The notes under the pieces: model-generated
What the model was told of the DNA's origin: nothing
Seen by the model: the letters and a program-made list of their open reading frames with translations, nothing else
Database searches by the model: none
Program-made: the position numbers and the translations under genes
Source: Symmachiella macrocystis
GTDB lineage: Bacteria > Planctomycetota > Planctomycetia > Planctomycetales > Planctomycetaceae
Length of the DNA: 64,000 nucleotides
Reading direction: 5' to 3'
Assembly (NCBI RefSeq): GCF_007860075.1
Contig: NZ_SJPP01000003.1
Location: 496,001 to 560,000, forward strand
In this document: in pieces, positions 26,112-34,270 of the stretch
Layout: each line of letters begins with the position of its first letter
How positions within the stretch are numbered: the first letter of the stretch is position 1

Positions 26112-27104
26112 TTATTTCAAATGGCGGCGGATTTCCTGTGCCGCCATGCGCACGGCGGATTGGATGGCTGGAACTTGGCAGAGCGCGTTGGAGTTCCCAA
26201 AATCATGCGTTAAGCCGTTCACCCGCATGCACACTACGTCCACACCCGCTTCACCGAGCTTACGGGCATACGCTTCTCCTTCGTCGCGCAGCACATCGAA
26301 TTCCGCCGTCTGAATCAACGTGGGCGGCAGTCCTTGGAGTTGATCCAGCGACGCGCGGAGCGGGGAAGCCCAGATACTGCCGCGTTCGGATTCGTCGGTC
26401 GTGTAATGGTCCCAAAACCATCGCATCATGGCGCGGGTTAGAAAATAGCCTTCGTGAAATTGAGCGTACGATGCGGTGTCGAAACGTACATCGGTGACCG
26501 GCCAGAATAATACCTGTTGGCGAATTGTCGGTCCCTCTTCCAATAGACAACGTAGGGCCACAGCCGCAGCCAAGTTGCCGCCAGCGCTGTTTCCCACCAC
26601 CGATAATCGATTCCCATCCACGCCGATTTGGTCGCCATGCGCGGCGACCCACTGTGTGGCGGCATAGACCTGATTTAAGGCGACCGGATAACGTGCTTCG
26701 GGAGAACGTTCATAATCGACAAACACTGCAACCGCTCCCGACTGCGAGACAAGCTCACGTACAAATCGCTCGTGTGTCGCAAAGTCACCAATCACCCAAC
26801 CACCGCCATGGAAAAACATGAACCCCGGCAACACGTCTTTGGCCTGCGATGGCCGGACAATCACCAGAGGAATCTCGTGCCCCTCGACCGTGATCGTTTT
26901 CTCCAACACATCCGCCGGTGGAAGATTGAACGGCACGGATGACTGAGCGTCCGTCATCATCTCCCGCGCTTCGGCGGGGCTGACGGTCTCCATGGCTGGT
27001 ATGTCGCTGTGATTGAATTCGTCCAGAAGTTCTTTAGTCGTGCGTTCCATTACCGGCTGGCGATACTGCTGAGAATCAAAGGATGTGTCGGCGGTCGAAG
27101 TCAT
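26112..27104 (-). CDS. Alpha/beta hydrolase, HSL-type acetyl esterase
   Basis: 330 residues from ATG 27104 (the frame from 27179 adds 25 unconserved residues). The oxyanion motif HGGGW is at 99-103. The nucleophile Ser173 is in GNSAGG. Asp270 (FDVLRDEG) and His300 (LTHDF) complete the triad, all at the spacing of the hormone-sensitive-lipase family. These enzymes hydrolyse short-chain acyl esters. No signal peptide, so it is cytoplasmic. It follows another alpha/beta hydrolase on the same strand by about 75 bp, and the two may share a transcript. The natural substrate is not known. Confidence 0.88.
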   Translation of the reverse strand: MTSTADTSFDSQQYRQPVMERTTKELLDEFNHSDIPAMETVSPAEAREMMTDAQSSVPFNLPPADVLEKTITVEGHEIPLVIVRPSQAKDVLPGFMFFHGGGWVIGDFATHERFVRELVSQSGAVAVFVDYERSPEARYPVALNQVYAATQWVAAHGDQIGVDGNRLSVVGNSAGGNLAAAVALRCLLEEGPTIRQQVLFWPVTDVRFDTASYAQFHEGYFLTRAMMRWFWDHYTTDESERGSIWASPLRASLDQLQGLPPTLIQTAEFDVLRDEGEAYARKLGEAGVDVVCMRVNGLTHDFGNSNALCQVPAIQSAVRMAAQEIRRHLK

Positions 27105-27179
27105 AGTAAAGTTTCCCGAGTCAGGTATATCAAATGATGTTATCCGCAGCAGATTTTGTGAACAGCCAGCGGCCGGCAA

Positions 27180-28085
27180 TCACTGGTGCAGCAATTCCAG
27201 TCGCTCCAATTCGGCGCACAGGCGCAGCAGCGGGATTTCGTTGTGCCCTGCTCCGGGGATCTTGATGAACCGGCCATCGATGGCCGCCTCAGCCAATTCG
27301 CGTCCGTGCGATACGGGGACCATATCGTCCTCAGTGCCATGGAACACAACCACTGGCGCAGCCACGCGGGCAATCCGTTCAAGAGAGGGCCAACGATCGA
27401 GCAGAAGATACTGAAATGGAAACAAAGGGTATAGCCAAGCGACTGTGCGGGGCATTGAGACGAACGTCGCATTCAAAATCAACGCCCCGGGTTGTGGCGG
27501 GTTCGCATTTTCCGACGTCCACAACGAGAGTGCCGCTGCTCCCCCCAAGGACTCACCGAAAATGACAATTCGCCCCGGCTCATAATCCAACTCTTGGCAG
27601 GCGTAGTTCCAGACACGCATCGCATCGGATGTCAGTTTGTGCTCCGATGGCGAACCGGAGCTGTCGCCGTAGCCACGATAGTCGAAGATCAACACATCAA
27701 ACCCGCAGCGGACAACCTCACGCAGATCGTTGATCCGTTCGTGCCGGTTTAATGAATTGCCGGGAAAATAGACGACCAGCGGTCTTTCAACGGCATCCTC
27801 GCCATCGGCTTGCCGCAGCAACCAACCGTTGAGCGTGTCGCCACCGGGCGTCTGAATCTGAACATCGCGGACCGCTTGCGGATCGAGCCCCACGGTCGTC
27901 ACCCGCAGGTCGTCGGCCACGGTTGGTCGATAGATCAACTTGCGTTGTAAAACAACAAAGATGACCACGACCGCCAGATACGGAACGAGCACATACAGAA
28001 CAATTGCGCGGCGTATCCGTTTCCACCACCCCACTGGGGGAAGCGGGGGTGATCCGGTGAGTTGTTGATCACCTGCGGCGTCCAA
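27180..28085 (-). CDS. Membrane-anchored alpha/beta hydrolase (S33-like)
   Basis: 301 residues from a TTG start at 28085, preceded by GGGAG at about 8 nt. An N-terminal transmembrane helix (AIVLYVLVPYLAVVVIFVVL) precedes the hydrolase domain: YFPGNSLNRH oxyanion region, DYRGYGDSSG, nucleophile Ser179 in GESLGG, acid Asp253/254 (HGTEDDMVP) and His281 (GAGHNE). It resembles the BEM46/ABHD13 type of hydrolase. The anchor would place the catalytic domain at the membrane. The HEAT-repeat gene ends 93 bp upstream on the same strand. Confidence 0.85.
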   Translation of the reverse strand: MDAAGDQQLTGSPPLPPVGWWKRIRRAIVLYVLVPYLAVVVIFVVLQRKLIYRPTVADDLRVTTVGLDPQAVRDVQIQTPGGDTLNGWLLRQADGEDAVERPLVVYFPGNSLNRHERINDLREVVRCGFDVLIFDYRGYGDSSGSPSEHKLTSDAMRVWNYACQELDYEPGRIVIFGESLGGAAALSLWTSENANPPQPGALILNATFVSMPRTVAWLYPLFPFQYLLLDRWPSLERIARVAAPVVVFHGTEDDMVPVSHGRELAEAAIDGRFIKIPGAGHNEIPLLRLCAELERLELLHQ

Positions 28086-28178
28086 ATAACGCTCCCGGTC
28101 GGGCCCACAAATTCTACTGACAACTCCGAACGCGCGCCGGACGATGAGGTGATCCCATCGCCGGCGGAGGCGATCGAT

Positions 28179-30326
28179 CTACTTAGGCATCGGCAAAACA
28201 ATCACAGCGTTTTCGGCAAAAGTGGCTTCGCCCTCTTTGCCGTTGATGCGGTATTTGATTGTCAATTCCTTTTTGGAACCGGGAGCCGGGTCGCCACCGA
28301 AGCTTTTATTGTAGCTTTGTTTGCTCAACAAAATCAGTGGCAAATCGCGGACCTGTTTTTGCAAATTCTTGGTGACATCCTTGTGCGTGTTGCCGGATCC
28401 ATATTTGGCTTCAAGGATTTCCAGCTTGATCTTTTCCAATCCCGCTTGCGACAACAACTTTTGCACGTCGCCTCCTTTGTCCCCCAATTTCTGGGCGATG
28501 ACCAACGTGGATTCATAAGCTTTGTCTTTGATCTCGGGATCGGCCAGAGAATCGATGGCTAGTTTGAGCGTTTCAGCATTCGGATACCGTGCCAGCACTT
28601 CCAATACCAACCTGCGTTCGGCCGACCTGCGAGAAGCCTCCAGCGCTTTGCCACACATTTCCGCGCGTTGCTCTTCAGGCAGATTGAACTGCCGCGCGAT
28701 GCGGACATAACCCCGCAAGGCCCGCACGTGATATTTTTCCGCCGGAAGTGTTTTCGCCAAGTCGAGTAAGACCGGCGCCGCATCGGCGGTCATCCATTTG
28801 CCGAGCAACGCGCTACTGGACTCTTGTAGCGGAATACTGTTGCTTTTCGCTGCTTCGGCAATCGTCGCTAGCGCGTTCGTGCCGCCCATTTCAGCTAGGA
28901 TTTCCAGCAGTGCAACTTTAGTCGGGACGGACTGAGTTTGTTTGACCGCTTCGGCCAGTTGAGCCGCACAGGCTTCCCGGTCCGGCATGCGAATGCTCGC
29001 CGCCTTCAATGCCCGCTGAGCCACGGGTGCATCTTTGGAATGCTTCGGCTTGGTCGCCCGTGCGATGAGGGCGGAAAGATTCTCTAGCTCGACCGTTTCA
29101 CCCAACGCCGTCAAAGCAGCATGGCGCACGTCCGCATCCTCATGGTCCAAGGCTTTGAGCAGAGTTGGGACGGCGGCAATGCGGCGGGTTCCGACCACTT
29201 CCAACAGCAGCGGATAGCTTTTTCCTTCAGAAGCAGGCAGGAGCTCAACGACCTGTGCGTTCACGTTTTCCCCCGGAAGATCCGCCAAAGTAGTTTTCGC
29301 AGCTTGCGTCAGTTCCGCATTGCCTTCGATTGCGATGTCCAGGAGTGCCGAGAGGCAGGAGGCGTCCCCTACGCGGCCGAGCGCGTCAATGGCGGAGAGT
29401 CGCACGGCTTGGGGACCTTTCGCGGCTGCCTGCAAGATGGCGGGCAGAATCACGGTTTCGGGCCGGTCGGCCATCGCTTGAACAATCAAAGCCGCCCGCT
29501 GGGGTTTTGCACGCGCCAGTTCATCGGCCAGCGCTTGATCGACCTTATCTCCAGGAAATTCACGGGCCGTCCCCAAAGCCAACTGAAACTTCACTTTGTC
29601 CGGCGACTGAAATTGTTCAATCAACAGCGGAATTCCATCCTGCCCCCGGGCAAGAATTGCACCGCGCAAGCCTTCGATGATTCGTTGTTGCGGGACATCG
29701 GCGCTGCGGACTTCGTCGTAGATTTCCACAGCGACCGCCGCGTCTCCGTCAGCCAGCGATTGTTCGGCACACAGGACACATCCTTCGGCGATGGCTGAAC
29801 GAATTTTTTTAGGACCGGCGGCCAATGATTTACGCAGCACTTGCGTAGCGTCGGAATTGCCGATGTGCCCCAATGCGACTGCCGCCGCGGAGGCTACCTC
29901 AACATCCTCATCCTGCAATCGCTTGGTTAACAACTCGACCGCTTGGGCATCTTGGCGGACGCCAATGGAGTTGAGCACGCCGACCAGTAGTTGTCCGTCG
30001 AGCGAATCGGTCGCATTTCGCAATGCTTCACCGGCGGTGTTGCCTGGAATCGCCTCTAGGGCAATTCGCGACCAAGACGCCAATTGCTCATTGGACAACA
30101 GTTCTGCCAAGTCAGGCACAGCGGCATCTGAGCCGTGGATGGCTAACAATTTGCAAGTGATCGCCTTCTCTGCGGGAGGCGCATCGGAACGGAGGACGGC
30201 GAGCAGTTCCTGCTCTTTTTCCGACGAGGCTTTGGCAGCATCATCGGCACGCAGTGAAGTGGTGGCAATGCCGACAACAACGGCGAACAAAATGAAGCCG
30301 CGTGTCATTTGTCGATTCATATACAT
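28179..30326 (-). CDS. Secreted HEAT-repeat protein
   Basis: 715 residues, start ATG 30326 or ATG 30320. Signal peptide (FILFAVVVGIATTSLRAD). The body is a run of HEAT repeats, for example EDVEVASAAAVALGHIGNSD and HEDADVRHAALTALGETVE. The C-terminal 50 residues (KKELTIKYRINGKEGEATFA) form a small beta domain also found at the end of planctomycete dehydrogenase and cytochrome proteins. It lacks a CXXCH haem motif. Part of a minus-strand group: NHL propeller, Gfo/Idh oxidoreductase, then this gene (spacings of about 75 and 96 bp), which suggests a shared extracytoplasmic sugar-processing role. The exact role is unknown. Confidence 0.8.
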   Translation of the reverse strand: MYMNRQMTRGFILFAVVVGIATTSLRADDAAKASSEKEQELLAVLRSDAPPAEKAITCKLLAIHGSDAAVPDLAELLSNEQLASWSRIALEAIPGNTAGEALRNATDSLDGQLLVGVLNSIGVRQDAQAVELLTKRLQDEDVEVASAAAVALGHIGNSDATQVLRKSLAAGPKKIRSAIAEGCVLCAEQSLADGDAAVAVEIYDEVRSADVPQQRIIEGLRGAILARGQDGIPLLIEQFQSPDKVKFQLALGTAREFPGDKVDQALADELARAKPQRAALIVQAMADRPETVILPAILQAAAKGPQAVRLSAIDALGRVGDASCLSALLDIAIEGNAELTQAAKTTLADLPGENVNAQVVELLPASEGKSYPLLLEVVGTRRIAAVPTLLKALDHEDADVRHAALTALGETVELENLSALIARATKPKHSKDAPVAQRALKAASIRMPDREACAAQLAEAVKQTQSVPTKVALLEILAEMGGTNALATIAEAAKSNSIPLQESSSALLGKWMTADAAPVLLDLAKTLPAEKYHVRALRGYVRIARQFNLPEEQRAEMCGKALEASRRSAERRLVLEVLARYPNAETLKLAIDSLADPEIKDKAYESTLVIAQKLGDKGGDVQKLLSQAGLEKIKLEILEAKYGSGNTHKDVTKNLQKQVRDLPLILLSKQSYNKSFGGDPAPGSKKELTIKYRINGKEGEATFAENAVIVLPMPK

Positions 30327-30422
30327 AGTAGCGGTCCCAATATTTTTAAGGACGTTTTGATGGTGGGTCTCAACCGCAATGCGGGAATACGTGGTGTGTC
30401 TGACGTGCCAATAAGCCGGGGC

Positions 30423-31709
30423 CTACAGCCGCCATGGCTCGCGCAGTGCTTCGGATCGCAGACGGTTCGCCTGTTCGTCATCGATGAACGTGTGCGTTTC
30501 GTTGTCGTACTTGACTTGGCGGTCTAGAGACAGCGCGATATTGGCGGCATGACAGGCGATGTGCGCATTGCACGCCGCATCTGCGTTGCCTTTTGGTTTC
30601 GAGCGGGTTTTGACACAGTCGAGGAAATCGCGAACGTGGAAAGTCGCCGGATAGCCGCCGATTTCTTCAACGGTGCGTCCGGCCAACAACGCGGGCGAAC
30701 TCAAGACGAGTTTGCCACTGTCGCCGGCTTCGACCCAGCCGTCCTCGCCTTCAAATCGCACCGGGCAGGAGCCGAGCGGGATCCAGCCGGTTTCCCGGAA
30801 AACCAACTCCACACCGTTTTCGTAGCGGGAGACCAATTGCCCGTCTTTTGGCGGATCGTACTCAACCGGTGGCGGGCAATCGTCGACTGCCCATTGGCAA
30901 AGGTCGACACAGTGCGAACCCCATTCGAGCACACCGCCGCCAACCAAGCCGCCTCCTTTTTCGAAATTAAAACCATCCAGCAATTTCGCATTGAACGGCC
31001 GCCAGGCTGCCGGACCGAGATACATGTTCCAATCTACGACTTCCTTGTCCGGCACCGGTTCAGCCGGCAGCCAACCGCTCATCATCGCTTGCATGCCTGC
31101 CGGATGGGCGTAGACCCGTTTGAGTTTCCCCAGCTTTCCCGTCCGTGCCAGTTCGCAGGCAAACGCGAAGTGCGGAAGGTTTCTCCGCTGTGTCCCCGCT
31201 TGAAACACCCGGCCAGTCCGCCGCATGGTGTCCTTGAGGATCAAACTTTGAGCAATGTTTTTGGTGCACGGCTTTTCGCAATACATGTCCTTGCCAGCTT
31301 TAGCCGCAGTCATCGCGGCGGTCGCATGCCAGTTCGGGCCGGTGGCGATCAGCACCGCATCGATATCTTTGCGGTCCAGCAATTCGCGAAAATCGCGATA
31401 GGTTTCACAATTTTGGTTGCCGTGATGGTCGTCGGCGATCTTCTTGACAGCCGTGCGGCGTGCTTCTTTGATATCGCAAACGGCGGCAAACTGCACGTCC
31501 GGTTGTTCCAGAAAGCAACTGAGATCGTAGGTACCACGATTTCCAATACCGATGCCCCCCACGACGACCCGTTCACTGGGAGCGACAGCGCCGTCCAGTC
31601 CCAATGCCGAACTGGGGATGACCATCGGTGCGATTGCGGCAGCACCGGCGGTCGCTAAAGTGGACTTCAAAAACCGACGGCGAGGTATCTTGGTTTCCGT
31701 AGTTGGCAT
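30423..31709 (-). CDS. Tat-exported Gfo/Idh/MocA family oxidoreductase
   Basis: 428 residues. The N-terminus has a Tat signal (RRRFLKSTLATAGAAAIAP). The Rossmann domain follows (VVVGGIGIGNRGTYDL, then DAVLIATGPNWHA and DMYCEKPCTKN with the EKP motif). The C-terminal alpha/beta domain ends with HIACHAANIALSLDRQVKYD, the usual close of planctomycete members. The family uses NAD(P) to oxidise or epimerise sugars. Whether cofactor is bound after export is unknown. It neighbours the NHL propeller and HEAT protein genes on the same strand, and a second family member lies at 40.5 kb. Confidence 0.9.
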   Translation of the reverse strand: MPTTETKIPRRRFLKSTLATAGAAAIAPMVIPSSALGLDGAVAPSERVVVGGIGIGNRGTYDLSCFLEQPDVQFAAVCDIKEARRTAVKKIADDHHGNQNCETYRDFRELLDRKDIDAVLIATGPNWHATAAMTAAKAGKDMYCEKPCTKNIAQSLILKDTMRRTGRVFQAGTQRRNLPHFAFACELARTGKLGKLKRVYAHPAGMQAMMSGWLPAEPVPDKEVVDWNMYLGPAAWRPFNAKLLDGFNFEKGGGLVGGGVLEWGSHCVDLCQWAVDDCPPPVEYDPPKDGQLVSRYENGVELVFRETGWIPLGSCPVRFEGEDGWVEAGDSGKLVLSSPALLAGRTVEEIGGYPATFHVRDFLDCVKTRSKPKGNADAACNAHIACHAANIALSLDRQVKYDNETHTFIDDEQANRLRSEALREPWRL

Positions 31710-31784
31710 CTCTTTATCTCCTAAAGGTTGTGATTGTTTTTTAGAATAACGCTGGTGAGGCCAAGTGTCGCATTGCAGTAAAAG

Positions 31785-32789
31785 TTAATTGACCCGCACG
31801 AGTTTCATTATCCGGCCTGAGGTATTCCAGTCCTGGACGTACAGGTTGCCATCTTTATCCCAGTAAGACCCGTGCGTCCCGCTGAAGAGGCCCTCGACCC
31901 AGTCCTTTTGCGGCACATTGAAGGACCTCCCTGCTTTGGCATCCGGATTGTGCCCCAACACGGCGATGATGGTGTTTGTCTTATCGAGAATCACCACTCG
32001 GCCGTGCAAATCGGGCACGGAAACGAAGTCCCCCTGAACAGCAACAGACGTCGGCATTCCCAAGCCGGTTACGACTTCATCGATGTAGTTTCCATCGAGA
32101 TCGTAATGCAGCAAGCGTCCTTTGGGTTCATGGTTGCGATCGCAGATCAACAGACGAGGCGGATTGTAGCGGGTATCCAAGGTCATGCCGTGCGCTGTGT
32201 TGAATTGTTTGAGTTCGTTCCCCTTGGTGCCGAAGTGCATCAAGTATTTGCCGGTTTTGTCGAACTTAAAGATGTGGTTGCTGGCGTAACCGTCGGAGAG
32301 GATAATGTCGCCATTGGGAGCCACCGTGATCGCCGTGGGGCTAAACTTCTTCAGCGCCAGTCCCGATTCTTCGGGGAACGGCAGCTTCAGCACGATGTCG
32401 CCGGTCTGAGCGTTGAATTTGATCCCCTCGGCATCGACGTTGCGAGCGCCGTAAACGTATTCGACACCGTCTTCTTCGCGGATCTCCATATCGTGAATGT
32501 TGGAGTACTCATCACCCACAAAGCGGCGAATGACTTTGCCATCCGGCGTAAAGACAAACACACCAATCTGTGCGCTGGTGTAGATATTGCCCTCTTTATC
32601 GATGACGACTCCTCCGTGCGTCGGCCCCAGCACCGATTTGCCCTCTTCATCCAGCCCCCAGCCCGGGACGGTATCGAAGGTCATCGCCCCGGCCCCCATC
32701 CGCACCGGCGCGGTTTTCTCTTCCGCAAAGACGGGTCCAGCGATGAACAATGTGATCGCCACAGCGATGTAAGCCGAGAATTGTTTCAT
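31785..32789 (-). CDS. Secreted NHL/six-bladed beta-propeller protein
   Basis: 334 residues with signal peptide (YIAVAITLFIAGPVFAEE). The body is an NHL-type propeller: GGVVIDKEGNIYTSAQIGVF, TAITVAPNGDIILSDGYASN, LDTRYNPPRLLICDRNH and YWDKDGNLYVQDWNTSGRI. It resembles peptidyl-alpha-hydroxyglycine amidating lyase-like and SMP-30-like propellers, but no specific catalytic set is assigned. It is first in a minus-strand group with the oxidoreductase and HEAT genes. The 400-bp gap to the divergent ROK gene holds no recognised feature. Confidence 0.8.
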   Translation of the reverse strand: MKQFSAYIAVAITLFIAGPVFAEEKTAPVRMGAGAMTFDTVPGWGLDEEGKSVLGPTHGGVVIDKEGNIYTSAQIGVFVFTPDGKVIRRFVGDEYSNIHDMEIREEDGVEYVYGARNVDAEGIKFNAQTGDIVLKLPFPEESGLALKKFSPTAITVAPNGDIILSDGYASNHIFKFDKTGKYLMHFGTKGNELKQFNTAHGMTLDTRYNPPRLLICDRNHEPKGRLLHYDLDGNYIDEVVTGLGMPTSVAVQGDFVSVPDLHGRVVILDKTNTIIAVLGHNPDAKAGRSFNVPQKDWVEGLFSGTHGSYWDKDGNLYVQDWNTSGRIMKLVRVN

Positions 32790-33189
32790 GAATAGGATTC
32801 CTAATTGTCGTCTTGTCGTGAGGGCATTTTCGGATCGGCAGCAAAGTTCGCCAGAAAACCGCAGCGACGCAGGCTAGTGCGCGTTCTGCCGTGGAGTATT
32901 TAGTATCCAGTGGGGAGCGATGAAATTCAACCAGCAGGGATTTTCGGCGGTCTGGGCCGTGTCGACTGCTCGGATGATTTCCTCAAAGAGACGACAAATC
33001 CCAAGCGGCCTGAGGGGCGTGGCTTGGTGTCTGACCTTAGAAACACCGGGTGAATATCAATGAAACATGTTGCAATCGTACTCTGGAGCTTTCAATGAGA
33101 CAGGATGTCAGTTTCTTACCGACTTGTTCTCGCCAACCGGGTTTCTTACTGTATCGTTTTAGCCGATTCCGCCTGTTACGAGAGAGACC

Positions 33190-34185
33190 ATGGCTACGAA
33201 AGAGGATGCGCGGCACTGGGTCGGATTTGACCTGGGCGGCACGAAGATGCTGGGTAAGGTGTTTGATTCGCAATTTCGTTCCCTTAGCCACGATCGCGCC
33301 AAGACCAAGGGAAACGAGGGGGTGGAATCCGGTCTGCTCCGTATTACGAAAACCATCCACAAAATGCTGGATCGGGCGGACCTGAAACCGAAAGATATTG
33401 CCGGCATCGGTTTCGGTTGTCCCGGTCCGCTGGATCTTGAGCGTGGAATTGCGCACAGTGCGCCGAATCTGGGCTGGGAGAATGTACCGCTTAAGGATCA
33501 TCTGGAAGACGAATTCGGCTGCCCGGCTGTCATCATGAACGACGTCGACGCCGGTGTGTATGGCGAATACCGCTTCGGTGTCGCCGCCAAAAGCCGAGTC
33601 GTCGTCGGCGTTTTCCCTGGTACGGGAATCGGCGGCGGATGCGTTTATGAGGGAAGCATTATGCGAGGAGCGACCGGTTCCTGCATGGAAATCGGTCATG
33701 TGCAAGTGGCGCCCGAAGGGCCGCTGTGCGGCTGCGGACAACGCGGCTGTCTCGAAGCGGTCGCCAGCCGTTTGGTGATCGCTTCTCGAGCTGCCGCGGC
33801 CGCCTACCGCGGACAAGCTCCGCATCTGCTGGAGAATTTTGGCACCGATTTGACAAAAATCCGCAGCAAAGCATTGGCCGATTCCGTCGCATCCGGAGAT
33901 ACCGCCGTAGAAAACATCGTCCGCGACGCCGCACGACAAATCGGACGGGCTGTCGCCGGCGTAGTACACCTGCTGGGGCCTGACTTGGTAGTCCTAGGGG
34001 GTGGACTCGTCGAAGCGATGCCGAAGTTATTTGTCACCGAAGTCAATGAGACCGCCAAAAAACGCGTCCTCCCGGCTCTGATTAAAACGTTTGAAGTTGT
34101 GCCCGCCAAACTAGGCGACGACGCCGGCGTCATGGGCGCCGCCGCCTGGGCACAACACAAAGTGGATACCGATATGAGGGATTAG
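33190..34185 (+). CDS. ROK-family sugar kinase (glucokinase-like)
   Basis: 331 residues from ATG 33190, preceded by GAGAGA. The phosphate-binding loop GFDLGGTKM (12-20) opens the N-lobe. The catalytic region is NDVDAGVYGEY, the adenosine motif is PGTGIGGGCV, and the ROK zinc-binding cluster is CGCGQRGC (about residues 179-186). It probably phosphorylates glucose or a related hexose with ATP in the cytoplasm. No N-terminal helix-turn-helix is present, so it is a kinase, not a ROK repressor. It stands alone between divergent and convergent neighbours. Confidence 0.88.
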   Translation: MATKEDARHWVGFDLGGTKMLGKVFDSQFRSLSHDRAKTKGNEGVESGLLRITKTIHKMLDRADLKPKDIAGIGFGCPGPLDLERGIAHSAPNLGWENVPLKDHLEDEFGCPAVIMNDVDAGVYGEYRFGVAAKSRVVVGVFPGTGIGGGCVYEGSIMRGATGSCMEIGHVQVAPEGPLCGCGQRGCLEAVASRLVIASRAAAAAYRGQAPHLLENFGTDLTKIRSKALADSVASGDTAVENIVRDAARQIGRAVAGVVHLLGPDLVVLGGGLVEAMPKLFVTEVNETAKKRVLPALIKTFEVVPAKLGDDAGVMGAAAWAQHKVDTDMRD

Positions 34186-34236
34186 GCGCGAGGGATGAGG
34201 CCTGAGGCCGGGACAGGGCGACCCTCCTTATTCTTC

Positions 34237-34266
34237 CTCAAGCCTGCCCCCTCAAGCCTCAAGCCT
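34237..34266. repeat. Short direct repeats CTCAAGCCT
   Basis: Three copies, at 34237-34245, 34251-34259 and 34258-34266 (the last two overlap), in the 85-bp gap between the convergent ROK and MMPL genes. The related CCTGAGGCC lies at 34201. No terminator-like T-tract is seen. Confidence 0.5.
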
Positions 34267-34270
34267 CCTG

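Noticed and set aside
29121-29798. 225-codon plus-strand frame over the HEAT-repeat gene
   Set aside because: Antisense shadow; the HEAT repeats on the minus strand account for the sequence.
30549-31658. 369-codon plus-strand frame over the Gfo/Idh gene
   Set aside because: Antisense shadow caused by codon bias; the minus strand encodes a complete Tat-signal oxidoreductase.
31872-32795. 307-codon plus-strand frame over the NHL propeller
   Set aside because: Antisense shadow of a well-supported gene with signal peptide.
33037-33969. 310-codon minus-strand frame over the ROK kinase
   Set aside because: Antisense to all conserved ROK motifs; no family resemblance.
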